From: Burkholderia ubonensis
Lineage (GTDB): Bacteria; Pseudomonadota; Gammaproteobacteria; Burkholderiales; Burkholderiaceae
Length of the DNA: 64,000 nt
Direction of reading: 5' to 3'
NCBI RefSeq assembly: GCF_902833085.1
Contig: NZ_CADFEB010000002.1
Coordinates: forward strand, 804,934-868,933
Shown: positions 8,325-16,832 of the stretch, piece by piece
Numbering within the stretch: the first letter of the stretch is position 1
Layout: every line of letters starts with the position of its first letter
Translations under genes and position numbers: made by a program
The notes under the pieces: generated by a model
What the model saw: only the letters and a program-made list of their open reading frames with translations
The model's database searches: none
What the model was told of the DNA's origin: nothing

Positions 8325-9878
8325 TCAGTGAGCGAGCCCCGGTTCCGTTTGCGAGCCGGTGGCGAGCGCGATGATCGCTTCCTGCGTGATCGGCGCGCCG
8401 GTATAGCCGCCGAGTTCGCCGGCGATCTCGCCTTCGCGCATCACCAGCACGCGGTCGGCGACGCCGATGATTTCCGGCAGCTCGCTCGAGATCACGATCA
8501 CGCCGACGCCCGCGCGGGCGAGCTCGTTGATGATCCGGTAGATCTCGGATTTCGCGCCGATGTCGACGCCGCGGGTCGGCTCGTCGAGGATCAGCACGCG
8601 CGGCTTCGTTTCGAGCAGGCGCGACAGCAGCACCTTCTGCTGGTTGCCGCCCGACAGCGCGCCGACGTTGACGTTCGCGTGCGGCACGCGGATCGACAGC
8701 GACGCGATCGCGTCGCGCGCGCGCGTTGCGCCGCGCGCGAGATCGAGCTTGCCGAGCCGGGCGTCGCGGCCGCACACCGAGATGTTGATGTTGTCGCGCA
8801 CGCTCATGTCGAGGAACAGGCCCTGGCGCTTGCGGTCTTCGGTCAGGTAGACGAGGCCGGCGTCGATCGCGTCGCGCGGCGAGTGCGCGCCGAAGGTTCG
8901 CGCGTCGATCGTCACGTCGCCGCGCGTGCGCGGCTCCGCGCCGAAGATCAGCCGCGCGAGCTCGGTGCGGCCCGCGCCGACGAGCCCCGCGATGCCGAGC
9001 ACTTCGCCCGCGTGCAGGTCGAGGCTGCAGCCGCGCACGCGGCCGCCGTCCGCGACGTCGCGCACCGACAGCAGCAGGTGCCCGCGGTCGTACGGCGCAT
9101 GTTCCTTCTTGTAGAAACCCGAGATGTCGCGGCCGACCATCATCCCGACCAGCCGCTCGGCCGACAGCGACGCGCGCTCGAGCGTGCCGACGTAGGTGCC
9201 GTCGCGCAGCACCGACACGCGGTCGGACAGCTCGTAGATTTCCGCCATCCGGTGGCTGATGTAGATGATCGCGAGGCCTTCCTCGCGCAGTTGGCGGATC
9301 AGCCGGAACAGGCGCTCGGTCTCGCGCGACGACAGCGGCGTCGTCGGCTCGTCCATCACGAGGATTCGTGCGCGCGTGTGGACGGCGCGCGCGATCTCGA
9401 CCAGCTGCTGCTCGGCGATCGACAGCGTGCCGACCGGCGTGTCCGGCCCGAACGTCGCGCCGAGCCGCGTGAGCACGTCCCGGCAGCCGCGCGACATCGC
9501 CGCGCGGTCGATCGTGCCCCAGCGGCGGTTGCCGCGCCGCAGCTCGCGGCCGACGTAGATGTTCTCCGCGACCGTCAGGTTCGGCGCGAGGCACAGCTCC
9601 TGGTAGATCACCGCGACGCCCGCGTCGCGCGCGGCGAGCGGCCCGTCGACGTCGATCCGCGCGCCGTCGATCAGGATCTCGCCGCCCGCGTCGGCCTGGT
9701 ACGCGCCCGACAGGATTTTCATCAGCGTCGACTTGCCCGCGCCGTTTTCGCCCATCAGCGAATGGATCTCGCCGGGATAGACGGTCAGGCTCACGTTGTC
9801 GAGCGCGCGCACGGCCGGGAACGTCTTGCTGATCCCGCGCATCTCGAGCAGCGGACGGGGCGACTCAGATCGCGACAT
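8325..9878 (-). CDS. sugar ABC transporter ATP-binding protein (RbsA type, two ATPase domains)
   Basis: 517 residues with two fused nucleotide-binding domains. The first has Walker [11 protein letters not shown] and signature [14 protein letters not shown]. The second has a degenerate Walker A ([10 protein letters not shown], Arg for Lys) and signature [13 protein letters not shown] followed by [11 protein letters not shown]. An active first site and a degenerate second site are the rule in CUT2 sugar ATPases. The start at 9878 is favoured over 9908 because AGGAGGT lies 5 bases before it. The start overlaps the end of the ROK gene by 14 bp, so the repressor and transporter genes are co-transcribed and probably coupled. 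Confidence 0.94.
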   Translation of the reverse strand: MSRSESPRPLLEMRGISKTFPAVRALDNVSLTVYPGEIHSLMGENGAGKSTLMKILSGAYQADAGGEILIDGARIDVDGPLAARDAGVAVIYQELCLAPNLTVAENIYVGRELRRGNRRWGTIDRAAMSRGCRDVLTRLGATFGPDTPVGTLSIAEQQLVEIARAVHTRARILVMDEPTTPLSSRETERLFRLIRQLREEGLAIIYISHRMAEIYELSDRVSVLRDGTYVGTLERASLSAERLVGMMVGRDISGFYKKEHAPYDRGHLLLSVRDVADGGRVRGCSLDLHAGEVLGIAGLVGAGRTELARLIFGAEPRTRGDVTIDARTFGAHSPRDAIDAGLVYLTEDRKRQGLFLDMSVRDNINISVCGRDARLGKLDLARGATRARDAIASLSIRVPHANVNVGALSGGNQQKVLLSRLLETKPRVLILDEPTRGVDIGAKSEIYRIINELARAGVGVIVISSELPEIIGVADRVLVMREGEIAGELGGYTGAPITQEAIIALATGSQTEPGLAH

Positions 9879-11115
9879 GGTTGACCTCCTGCGATTGCGC
9901 GCCTGCACCCTTGAGGATGCCGGCCCGCGGGGAGAAGTTGAAGAACATCGGCAGCGTCGCGGCGCCGATCGCGCCGGCGTCCGCGCCGAACGTGCCGCGC
10001 ACCAGCGTCGGCGTGCCGCGCGCCTCCGGCGCGGTCGCGACGAGGGCGGCGCGCAGGCGGGTCGTTACCGCGTCGATCAGGCCGGCGTCGGTGTCGGCGT
10101 CGAGCACGACGACCGGCGCGTCGACCACGCACAGCACCGCGCGCAGCGCCGGCGCGAGCGCGTCGACGCAATCGTCGATCCATTCGTCGACGGCCGGCAG
10201 GCCGCGCGCGATGCACGCTTCGAGGTCGGCGCGGTTGTCGACGCGCTCGCCGCTGTGGCGCAGGTGGCGCACCAGCGCGTGCAGCGACGCGCGCGCGAGC
10301 AGGATGTCCCACGGGCCGCGCGGCGGCGGCGCCGACGGCAGGCGGCTCGGCGGCACCGGCATCACGCCGATGTCGCCCGCGTTGCCGGTGACGCCGCGCA
10401 GGCAGTCGCCGTCGATCGCGATTCCGCCGCCGATCGCGGGCCCGATGAAGAGATAAATGAAATCGTCCTGCTGGCGGCCGACGCCGTAGAACAGCTCGGC
10501 GATCGCGGCCGCGTTGCCGTCGTTCTCGCCGAACACCGGCAGCGCCACCGCGCGCCCGAGCTCGCTCGCGAAATCGACGTCTTCCCACGGGCGGAACGTG
10601 TCGGGCGCGAGGCCGAGCTCGCGCATCCAGCTGCCGAGGTTGTACGGCTGCGCGACGCCGATGCCCGTCAGGCGCTCGCGCTCGTGCGCGGGGAGGAGGG
10701 CCTGCATCGCGTCGATGTCGCGCCGGACGATCTCGAGAACCTCGGCGGGCGGCGGCAGCAGCGTGTCGTGCGTGACGCGGCCGAGCACGTCGCCGGCGAA
10801 GTTGACGAGCGCCGTCTCGATGCGCATCCGGTCGAGGTGGACGCCGATGCCGAACGCGCCGCGCGGGTCGAGCCGGATCAGCGACGCGGGCTGGCCGCGC
10901 TGGCCTTCGACGCGGCGGCCGGTGAATTCGATCAGCTTCGCGTCGACGAGCGACGTGATGATGCTGCCGACGGCCGTGCCGGTCATGTTCGCGAGACGCG
11001 CGAGATCGGCCTTCGACGCGCTGCCCGCGCGACGCAGGGTCTTCAGCAGCAGGCGCTCGTTGTAACGGCGCACGTTGGCTGAATTGCTGCCCTGGCCGAT
11101 ATGCGGGCTTCGCAT
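9865..11115 (-). CDS. ROK family transcriptional regulator
   Basis: 416 residues. The N-terminal part (about 20-75) is a winged helix-turn-helix with [18 protein letters not shown] as the recognition region. The rest is a ROK sugar-kinase-like domain for effector binding. The start at 11115 is chosen because GGAAGGAG sits five bases ahead of it; an ATG at 11130 has that same SD inside its coding part. It is the first gene of the operon, which points to autoregulation through the palindrome at 11150-11176. FrcR, XylR-like and NagC/Mlc proteins belong here; the inducer is probably the imported sugar (inference). Confidence 0.9.
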   Translation of the reverse strand: MRSPHIGQGSNSANVRRYNERLLLKTLRRAGSASKADLARLANMTGTAVGSIITSLVDAKLIEFTGRRVEGQRGQPASLIRLDPRGAFGIGVHLDRMRIETALVNFAGDVLGRVTHDTLLPPPAEVLEIVRRDIDAMQALLPAHERERLTGIGVAQPYNLGSWMRELGLAPDTFRPWEDVDFASELGRAVALPVFGENDGNAAAIAELFYGVGRQQDDFIYLFIGPAIGGGIAIDGDCLRGVTGNAGDIGVMPVPPSRLPSAPPPRGPWDILLARASLHALVRHLRHSGERVDNRADLEACIARGLPAVDEWIDDCVDALAPALRAVLCVVDAPVVVLDADTDAGLIDAVTTRLRAALVATAPEARGTPTLVRGTFGADAGAIGAATLPMFFNFSPRAGILKGAGAQSQEVNHVAI

Positions 11116-11149
11116 GGCGTCTCCTTCCATGGCGCCGGTATCCGACGCA

Positions 11150-11176
11150 TTAAATAAATCACGTTGATTTATTTAA
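11150..11176. promoter_or_regulatory. probable ROK operator, perfect 12-3-12 palindrome
   Basis: TTAAATAAATCA (11150-11161), spacer CGT, then TGATTTATTTAA (11165-11176): a perfect 27-bp AT-rich palindrome in GC-rich surroundings, 35 bp upstream of the ROK start. ROK repressors bind AT-rich dyads of this form, so it is most likely the autoregulatory operator of the sugar operon. Confidence 0.75.
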
Positions 11177-11391
11177 CCGCGAGGCGATCGGCATGTCAGC
11201 CTAGGGAAATCCCGGGCAGGGGGTGGGAGCGCGGGCACCCAACAGGAAAACTGCCTGGAGAAGATCGGCTCGTACGCGAAGATGGCGCGAGACGGTGTGC
11301 GAGATGAAGGAGGCCGGCATGCAGCCGGTTTTTCAGGGGAGAGGGGCTAGGACGAAGCACGCAGGCGCTTTGCTTCCTGGGCGCGGAAATG

Positions 11392-11421
11392 AAAAAAGGC
11401 CAGCTTGCGCTGACCTTTTTT
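11392..11421 (-). terminator. Rho-independent terminator of tRNA-Leu copy 1
   Basis: Read on the minus strand, AAGGTCAGC, loop GCAA, GCTGGCCTT, then a T-run, starting ten bases after the tRNA 3' end. One G-U pair occurs in the stem. Confidence 0.8.
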
Positions 11422-11430
11422 GAAATCAAG

Positions 11431-11517
11431 TGGTGCCCAGGAGAGGACTCGAACCTCCACGATGTTGCCACCGCTAGGACCTGAACCTAGTGCGTCTACC
11501 AATTCCGCCACCTGGGC
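11431..11517 (-). tRNA. tRNA-Leu(CAG), copy 1
   Basis: 87 nt with encoded CCA. Acceptor GCCCAGG pairs with CCTGGGC, the anticodon loop TTCAGGT carries CAG, and there is a long class-II variable arm and a T-arm with GGTTCGAGTCC. It differs from copies 2 and 3 by one base in the variable arm (CATC instead of CACC), which turns a G-C pair into G-U. A consensus promoter and its own terminator flank it. Confidence 0.97.
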
Positions 11518-11553
11518 ACGTTTCGCTTGGTGCTGCATTCGCGAAAGACAGCA

Positions 11554-11581
11554 ATTATAGAGCAGTTGCGAAGGCTGTCAA
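11554..11581 (-). promoter_or_regulatory. consensus sigma-70 promoter of tRNA-Leu copy 1
   Basis: On the minus strand TTGACA (11581-11576), 16 bp, TATAAT (11559-11554), about 37 bp before the tRNA. Both hexamers are perfect consensus. Confidence 0.85.
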
Positions 11582-11599
11582 CAGGTTTTTTGCACCCGC

Positions 11600-12412
11600 T
11601 CAAAAAACATCGGCGTGCGCGTCGGACGACGTCGCGCGCTCGGCGAGCGTCACGTAGTCGCCCGACACCGTGCGCTCGACACGCGCGTCGACGCGGTATG
11701 CACGTCGCAGGTTCGCGGGCGTCAGCACGTCCGCGACGCCGCCGTCGGCCACCACGCCTTCATGGCCGAGCAGCACGAGACGCTCGCAGAAGCGGGCCGC
11801 GAGATTCAGGTCGTGCATCGCGACGAGCGCAATCGCGCCGCGCCGCGTGACCGCATCCCGCATTGCCTCCAGCGCAAGCAGCTGCCAGCGCAGGTCGAGC
11901 GCGCTCGTCGGCTCGTCCAGCAGCAGCAGCGGCGTATCGCGCACCAGCACCTGCGCGAGTCCGACCATCTGGCGCTGTCCGCCCGACAGCCGGTCGAGCG
12001 GCGTCGTCGCGAGCGCATGCAGGTTCAGCTGCGCGAACACGCGTTCCAGGCGGGCATCCTGCGCGTCGGCCGACAAGCCGCCGCAGGTCGCGCGCAGCGC
12101 GCCGCGCACCGCCTCGTAGACGAGCAGCGACGTCGGCTGCGGCAGCGTCTGCGGCAGGTAGCCGACGCGGCGCATGTGGTCGCGGCGCGCACCGCGCAGC
12201 AGGTCGTGCCGGTCGAGCGTCGCGTCGCCGCGCGCGGCGACGAGGCGGGCGAGCGCGCGCAGCAGCGTCGATTTGCCCACGCCGTTCGGGCCGAGCAGCG
12301 CGACGGCGCTGCCGGGCGGCACCGGCCGCAGCGACAGCCGCGCGAGGATCGTGCGCGCGCCGTACGCGACGTCGAGGCCGTCGATGCGCAGCGCCTGTGG
12401 CAGCTTATCCAT
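11600..12412 (-). CDS. ferric-siderophore ABC transporter ATP-binding protein
   Basis: 270 residues, FepC/FecE type. Walker A GPNGVGKSTL, signature LSGGQRQMVGLAQ, Walker B LLLLDEPTSALD and the switch His in LVAMHDLNLA are all present. It powers passage of the ferric siderophore across the inner membrane together with the FecCD permease, whose gene it overlaps by 8 bp. It is the last gene of the four-gene uptake operon and ends 18 bp before the promoter of tRNA-Leu copy 1. Confidence 0.93.
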   Translation of the reverse strand: MDKLPQALRIDGLDVAYGARTILARLSLRPVPPGSAVALLGPNGVGKSTLLRALARLVAARGDATLDRHDLLRGARRDHMRRVGYLPQTLPQPTSLLVYEAVRGALRATCGGLSADAQDARLERVFAQLNLHALATTPLDRLSGGQRQMVGLAQVLVRDTPLLLLDEPTSALDLRWQLLALEAMRDAVTRRGAIALVAMHDLNLAARFCERLVLLGHEGVVADGGVADVLTPANLRRAYRVDARVERTVSGDYVTLAERATSSDAHADVF

Positions 12413-13469
12413 CGAGCCTCCTGCGGCGGCTGATCAGCGTCATGAAGAGCGGCACGCCGACGAGCGCGGTGATGATGCCGATCGGCAGCACGACGCCCTC
12501 GACGAGCGTCTTGCTGAGCACCGACGCGGCCGACAGCATGATCGCGCCGGCGAGCGCCGCGCCGGGCAGGTAGTGGCGGTGGTCGTCGCCGACGAGCAGC
12601 CGCGCGACGTGCGGGCCGACCAGGCCGACGAAGCCGATCGTGCCGACGAACGACAGCGCGGTCGCCGACAGCAGGCTGATGCGCACGAGCGTGACGAGCC
12701 GCAGCCGCTCGACCGCGATGCCCATGCTGCGCGCCTGCTCCTCGCCGGCGCGCAGCGCGGTCATCGACGCGACGCCCGGCGCGCTCCACAGCACGCTGGC
12801 GGCGAGCACGCACGCGAGGATCGCGATCTTGCTCCAGGTCGCCCGCGCGAGGCTGCCCATGCTCCAGAACACGATCTGCTGGAGCGCGTTCGCATCGGCG
12901 ATGAACTGCAGCAGCCACAGCAGCGCCTCGAAGCTGAACATCAGGCCGATGCCGAACAGCACGACGGTTTCGGTCGTCGCGCCGTGCCGCCACGCGAGCC
13001 AGACGATCAGGAGCGTCGCGGACAGCGCGCAGCCAAACGCGCCGAGCGACAGCGCGAGGTTTTCGTTCCACAGCACGAGGTGCCAGCCGGAGATCACGAC
13101 CAGCGACGCGCCGACGCTCCCCGCCGCGGCGATGCCGAGCGTGAACGGACTCGCGAGCGGGTTGTTCAGCACGGTCTGCATCTCGGCGCCGGCGAGCCCG
13201 AGCGCCGCGCCGACCAGCACCGCCATCAGCGCGTAGGGCAGGCGCACGTTCCACAGGATCACGCGCTGCTCGAGCGGCAGCGCGTCCGGACGGAACAGCC
13301 CGGTCACGATATCCGCGACCGGAAACGACGACGGACCGGTCGCGATGTCGACGACCAGCAGCGCGACGAGCACGCAGGCCAGCAACGCGAGCGCGCCGAC
13401 GCGCCGCGCGGCGATCGCACGGTAGCGGACCCGCAGCGACGCGGACGGGACGGGGGCGGCGACGCTCAT
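12405..13469 (-). CDS. FecCD family ferric-siderophore permease
   Basis: 354-residue membrane protein with about ten transmembrane segments. Hallmarks are NNPLASPFTLGIAAAGSVGA near residue 95 and VGTIGFVGLVGPHVAR, the ATPase-contact region. The start at 13469 is chosen because its ATG overlaps the stop of the esterase gene (ATGA). Only one permease gene is present, so it probably works as a homodimer like BtuC. Confidence 0.94.
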   Translation of the reverse strand: MSVAAPVPSASLRVRYRAIAARRVGALALLACVLVALLVVDIATGPSSFPVADIVTGLFRPDALPLEQRVILWNVRLPYALMAVLVGAALGLAGAEMQTVLNNPLASPFTLGIAAAGSVGASLVVISGWHLVLWNENLALSLGAFGCALSATLLIVWLAWRHGATTETVVLFGIGLMFSFEALLWLLQFIADANALQQIVFWSMGSLARATWSKIAILACVLAASVLWSAPGVASMTALRAGEEQARSMGIAVERLRLVTLVRISLLSATALSFVGTIGFVGLVGPHVARLLVGDDHRHYLPGAALAGAIMLSAASVLSKTLVEGVVLPIGIITALVGVPLFMTLISRRRRLDG

Positions 13470-14431
13470 GCGGCGTCCTCGCCCTGGCCCGGTGCGCACG
13501 CGAGACGCACCGCGAGCGCGGCGCTCGGCATCACGACGCCGCCGTGATCCTCGCCGTCGATCAGCCGGAACGTCGCGGCGAGACCGGGGCGGCGGCCCAC
13601 GCGCTGCACGAAGTCGCGGGCCGAGCTGACCTGCTTGCGCGCCTGTTGCCGGCGCATGCGCTCGGGGTCAGGGTTCGGCGCGCCTTCCTCGAGGCTGCCC
13701 GCGGTCACGACGACGCGCAGCGCCGGGTCGAGCGGCGCCGCCTGCGCGGCGAAGCGGTCGGCATACGGCAGCAGCGCGCGCTCGCCCCACCAGATCGACG
13801 GGCTCGCGGCGACGTAGCGCCGGAACAGGTGCGGGCGCGTCAGCAGCGCGTACAACGTCAGCAGGCCGCCGTACGAGTGGCCGAACAGCGTCTGCCGGCC
13901 GGCGTCGATCGGCCACTGGCGCGCGAGCCACGGCTGCACGTCGTGTTCGATGAAGTCGAGAAAGCGGTCCGCGGCGAGACCCTGTCCGCCCGGCAGCGGC
14001 GCGAGCGTGTAGTCGTCGGCGCGCGCCTGCATGTCGTACGGCGCGTCGGTCGGATAGCCGATGCCGATCACGATCGGTGCCGGTTCGCGCGCGGCGTCGG
14101 GCCGCGCCGCGAGATTGCGCGCGAGCGGCGCGGCGAGCGGGAACAGCGCGTTGCCGTCGAGCACGACCAGCACCGGATGCGGCCCGCGCGCCGAGCGCAC
14201 GGCCGGCAGCGCGACGAACAGGCGGCGGGTCCGGCCGGCGACCGTCACGTCGAACTGGTGGCTGGCGGGGAGCCGGACGGGCGGCGCGTCGGCGGCGGCC
14301 GGCCATGCCGACGCATGCGAGGCCTTCGACGCGGCGCCGGCGCACGCGCCGCGGGTTGCGAGCGCGCCCGCGAGGCCGGCGAACAGCAGGCCGCGACGCA
14401 TGGGAAGCACGGGGGAGGGATGCCCGCTCAT
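13466..14431 (-). CDS. alpha/beta-hydrolase, siderophore-esterase-like (IroE/Fes/BesA group)
   Basis: 321 residues. An N-terminal Arg-Arg start followed by a hydrophobic stretch (LLFAGLAGALATRGACAGA) suggests export. The nucleophile elbow is GHSYGG, followed by ASPSIWWGE, which is typical of the putative-esterase (IroE/Fes) family. The late GEDHGGV gives the expected catalytic His. Such enzymes open ester bonds of catecholate lactones to release iron. The gene lies between binding-protein and permease genes with 1-bp and 4-bp junctions, so a role in handling the ferric siderophore is very likely. The NRPS here points to an amide-linked product, so its real substrate is an open point. Confidence 0.85.
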   Translation of the reverse strand: MSGHPSPVLPMRRGLLFAGLAGALATRGACAGAASKASHASAWPAAADAPPVRLPASHQFDVTVAGRTRRLFVALPAVRSARGPHPVLVVLDGNALFPLAAPLARNLAARPDAAREPAPIVIGIGYPTDAPYDMQARADDYTLAPLPGGQGLAADRFLDFIEHDVQPWLARQWPIDAGRQTLFGHSYGGLLTLYALLTRPHLFRRYVAASPSIWWGERALLPYADRFAAQAAPLDPALRVVVTAGSLEEGAPNPDPERMRRQQARKQVSSARDFVQRVGRRPGLAATFRLIDGEDHGGVVMPSAALAVRLACAPGQGEDAA

Positions 14432-14432
14432 G

Positions 14433-15572
14433 TCACGACCCTTCCTGAATCCAGTATTCGCCGTTCAGCGCAACCGGCTGGAAGCGGCGCACCATCGTGT
14501 CGAACGTGCGGCGCGGATCGAGATCCGCGAACAGGTCCGGATGCAGCCACTTCGCCATCGCCTGCACTGCGACGACGTTGAACGGCGAGTTGTAGAAGTG
14601 ATGCCAGATCGCATACGCGCGACGTTCGCGCACCGCGCGCAGCGGCGCGATCGTCGGGCGCTGGAGCGCGCGGTCGAACGAGCGCACGGCCGCGTCCCGC
14701 GACACGCCGGCGCCGAGCGCGATGCGCTGCGGCGCGCTCTGCAGCGTGCGGGCCGAGCCGATCCCGGTGCCGATGTAGAAATCGGGCTGGCGGCTCAGCA
14801 GGTATTCCGGGTTCAGCGTGCCGTGCTCGCCCGGCACGCGGCCTTTCGCGACGTTGTCGCCGCCGGCCGCATCGAGCAGCTTGCCGAGCATGCCCGTCAT
14901 CGTTTCGCAGCAGTCGCTCGACAGGCCGACGCGGCTTTCGAGGAACACCGTCGGCGCGGCGGGGCGGGCCGTCTTCAGGCGGGTGCGGACGAGGTCGAGC
15001 TGCTCCTGCCAGGACGCGTTGAAGTCGGCCGCGCGTTGCGGCGCGCCGAACACCTGGCCGAGCACCGCGATGCTGCGCGGCGTGTTGACGAGCGGATCGT
15101 GGCGGAAATCGACGAACACGATCGCGACGCCCGCGGCTTCGAGCCGCGCCAGCGTCTCGCGATCGCGCTCGCCGGGCCCGTGGCCGCCGCCGAGCCCGAA
15201 GATCGCGACCTGCGGCCGCAGCGCGAGCGCGCGCTCGTCGCTGAAGCTGCCGGCCTGCGAGCGCCCGATGCGCGGGACGTCCTTCAGCCGCGGAAAGCGC
15301 TCGAGCCATTGCGCGTAGCTCGCCGGATCGAGCTGCTCGAAGTCGCCCATCATGCCGACGAGGCGGCGCGCCGGGTCGCCGGCGTCGACGATCGCGAGCG
15401 CCGGCAGCAGCCGTCCTTCGCCGAGCAGCACGCGCTCGACGCGCGCCGGAATCCGGACCTGCCGGCCGGCGAGGTCGGTGACGGTCGTTGTGTCCGCATG
15501 CGCGGCGTGCATCAAGAGCCAGCCGCACAGCCAGATGCCGAGCGTGGCCCACATTCCGCTTGTCTTTCTCAC
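14433..15572 (-). CDS. ferric-siderophore periplasmic binding protein
   Basis: 379 residues with a Sec signal peptide (hydrophobic LGIWLCGWLLM, cleavage near HAAHA at about residue 26). The start of the mature part, TVTDLAGRQVRIP, is the class III metal/siderophore-binding-protein opening; the later LLDAAGGDNVAKG is the usual C-lobe start. It carries the iron-loaded siderophore to the FecCD permease. First gene of the uptake operon; a Fur box sits 20-40 bp upstream. Longer than FepB or BtuF, mostly through the C-terminal part. Confidence 0.92.
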   Translation of the reverse strand: MRKTSGMWATLGIWLCGWLLMHAAHADTTTVTDLAGRQVRIPARVERVLLGEGRLLPALAIVDAGDPARRLVGMMGDFEQLDPASYAQWLERFPRLKDVPRIGRSQAGSFSDERALALRPQVAIFGLGGGHGPGERDRETLARLEAAGVAIVFVDFRHDPLVNTPRSIAVLGQVFGAPQRAADFNASWQEQLDLVRTRLKTARPAAPTVFLESRVGLSSDCCETMTGMLGKLLDAAGGDNVAKGRVPGEHGTLNPEYLLSRQPDFYIGTGIGSARTLQSAPQRIALGAGVSRDAAVRSFDRALQRPTIAPLRAVRERRAYAIWHHFYNSPFNVVAVQAMAKWLHPDLFADLDPRRTFDTMVRRFQPVALNGEYWIQEGS

Positions 15573-15591
15573 GCTACTCCCGATACGATAT

Positions 15592-15612
15592 AAATGAGAA
15601 CAATTCTCATTT
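15592..15612. promoter_or_regulatory. Fur box between uptake operon and AraC regulator gene
   Basis: AAATGAGAA, CAA, TTCTCATTT is a perfect 9-3-9 dyad matching the beta-proteobacterial Fur operator form. It lies 20 bp before the binding-protein start and about 100 bp before the AraC-type gene, so it can repress both directions when iron is plentiful. Confidence 0.88.
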
Positions 15613-15710
15613 AATTGTAACCGAGAGACGGGGCCGGAGCGGACGCTGTCCGTTTGACCGAACGACTAAATAGTTTGCGCGAGCACCGACCGCGCACGGG
15701 GGTATCCGAG

Positions 15711-16706
15711 ATGACTGCATGGGCGCCAGGCGCTTTCCAATCCGATTGCCATCGACACGACGCGCACGTTGCGCGGGTGCGCGAAGTGCGGCCCGGCCTG
15801 CGCGTGCATGCGGACGACGCGACCGACGAATTCGACGCGGTGATGTCGGGCCAGTGCACGCCGGGCCTGCATCTCGTGCTGCTGCTGGAAGGGGCGCTCG
15901 ACGTGTCGTACGGCGACCGGCGCGTGCTGCTGACGACGGACGGCCGCAGCGCGTGCCGCGATGCCGCGGCCCGGTCCAGCGCGACCCGGTCGAGCGCGGC
16001 GCGGCCGCATGTGCGGATGCAGTCGTTCCTGCTCAACGCGCTGCAGCCCGACACGTTCCGCCGCCGCCTGAGCAAGGGCGGCTATGCGCGGCGTCTCAGC
16101 CTCGCGATGTCCGACGAATGGCTCGCGCATCTGCAGGCCGCGAGCCGCGCGGCATTGCCGGCGCGGCTCGATTCGATGCTGTCCGCGCATCTCGCGATCC
16201 GCTTCTGGCAACCGACGCCGCGCGCGACCGCGCTCGCCGAGCAGATCGTGAGGCCGCCGTCCTACCAGCCGATGCTGCAGGCGATCTACCTCGAAAGCCG
16301 CGTGCTCGAACTGCTCGCCGAGGCGTTCGCGCCGCTCGAGGCGGAGGCGGCGCAGCCGTCGGATGCGGCGCTCGGCTCGCGCGACTACCGGCGGATGGCG
16401 GAGCTGCGCGCGTTTCTCGCGAGCGACGCCGCGCAGGACCTGTCGCTCGACGACATCGCGCGCCACGTCGGGATGAGCGCGAACGCGATGCAGCGCCAGT
16501 TCCGCGCCGCGTACGGCACGACGGTGTTCGACTTCATTCGCGAGCATCACCTGCAGCGCGCGCGGCTCGCGCTCGAGCGCGACGCGGTGAGCGTCAAGCA
16601 GGCCGCGGCGCTCGCCGGCTACACGAGCGCCGCGAATTTCGCGACCGCGTACAAGCGCCGCTTCGGCGTGACGCCGACGCTCGCGCGGCGCAGCGATCGA
16701 CGCTGA
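15711..16706 (+). CDS. AraC family regulator (PchR/AlcR-like siderophore activator)
   Basis: 331 residues from the ATG at 15711, which has GGGGG about nine bases upstream; an in-frame TTG at 15654 is the alternative. The last ~100 residues hold two AraC helix-turn-helix units: LSLDDIARHVGMSANAMQRQ, then VKQAAALAGYTSAANFATAY followed by FGVTP. The N-terminal part resembles the effector domain of PchR-type regulators, which sense the ferric siderophore and activate receptor and biosynthesis genes. Its position between uptake and receptor genes fits this. Ligand sensing is inferred. Confidence 0.9.
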   Translation: MTAWAPGAFQSDCHRHDAHVARVREVRPGLRVHADDATDEFDAVMSGQCTPGLHLVLLLEGALDVSYGDRRVLLTTDGRSACRDAAARSSATRSSAARPHVRMQSFLLNALQPDTFRRRLSKGGYARRLSLAMSDEWLAHLQAASRAALPARLDSMLSAHLAIRFWQPTPRATALAEQIVRPPSYQPMLQAIYLESRVLELLAEAFAPLEAEAAQPSDAALGSRDYRRMAELRAFLASDAAQDLSLDDIARHVGMSANAMQRQFRAAYGTTVFDFIREHHLQRARLALERDAVSVKQAAALAGYTSAANFATAYKRRFGVTPTLARRSDRR

Positions 16707-16787
16707 TCGACGCCGATCCGCGTCGCGGCGGCGCTCAAACAAGATCGAAGCTTTCGCAAAGATTTCAACGCATGACAGGTTCCATAA

Positions 16788-16810
16788 TGCAAATGAGAAT
16801 CAATCACATT
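16788..16810. promoter_or_regulatory. second Fur-like box, ahead of the TonB receptor gene
   Basis: TGCAAATGAGAATCAATCAC at 16788-16807. The left half AAATGAGAAT is the same as in the first Fur box; the right half (CAATCACATT) is only a partial match. It lies 25-45 bp before the receptor start and would give iron repression of the receptor and biosynthesis operon. Confidence 0.7.
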
Positions 16811-16832
16811 GTGGAGCAGCGAAAGCGTCATC

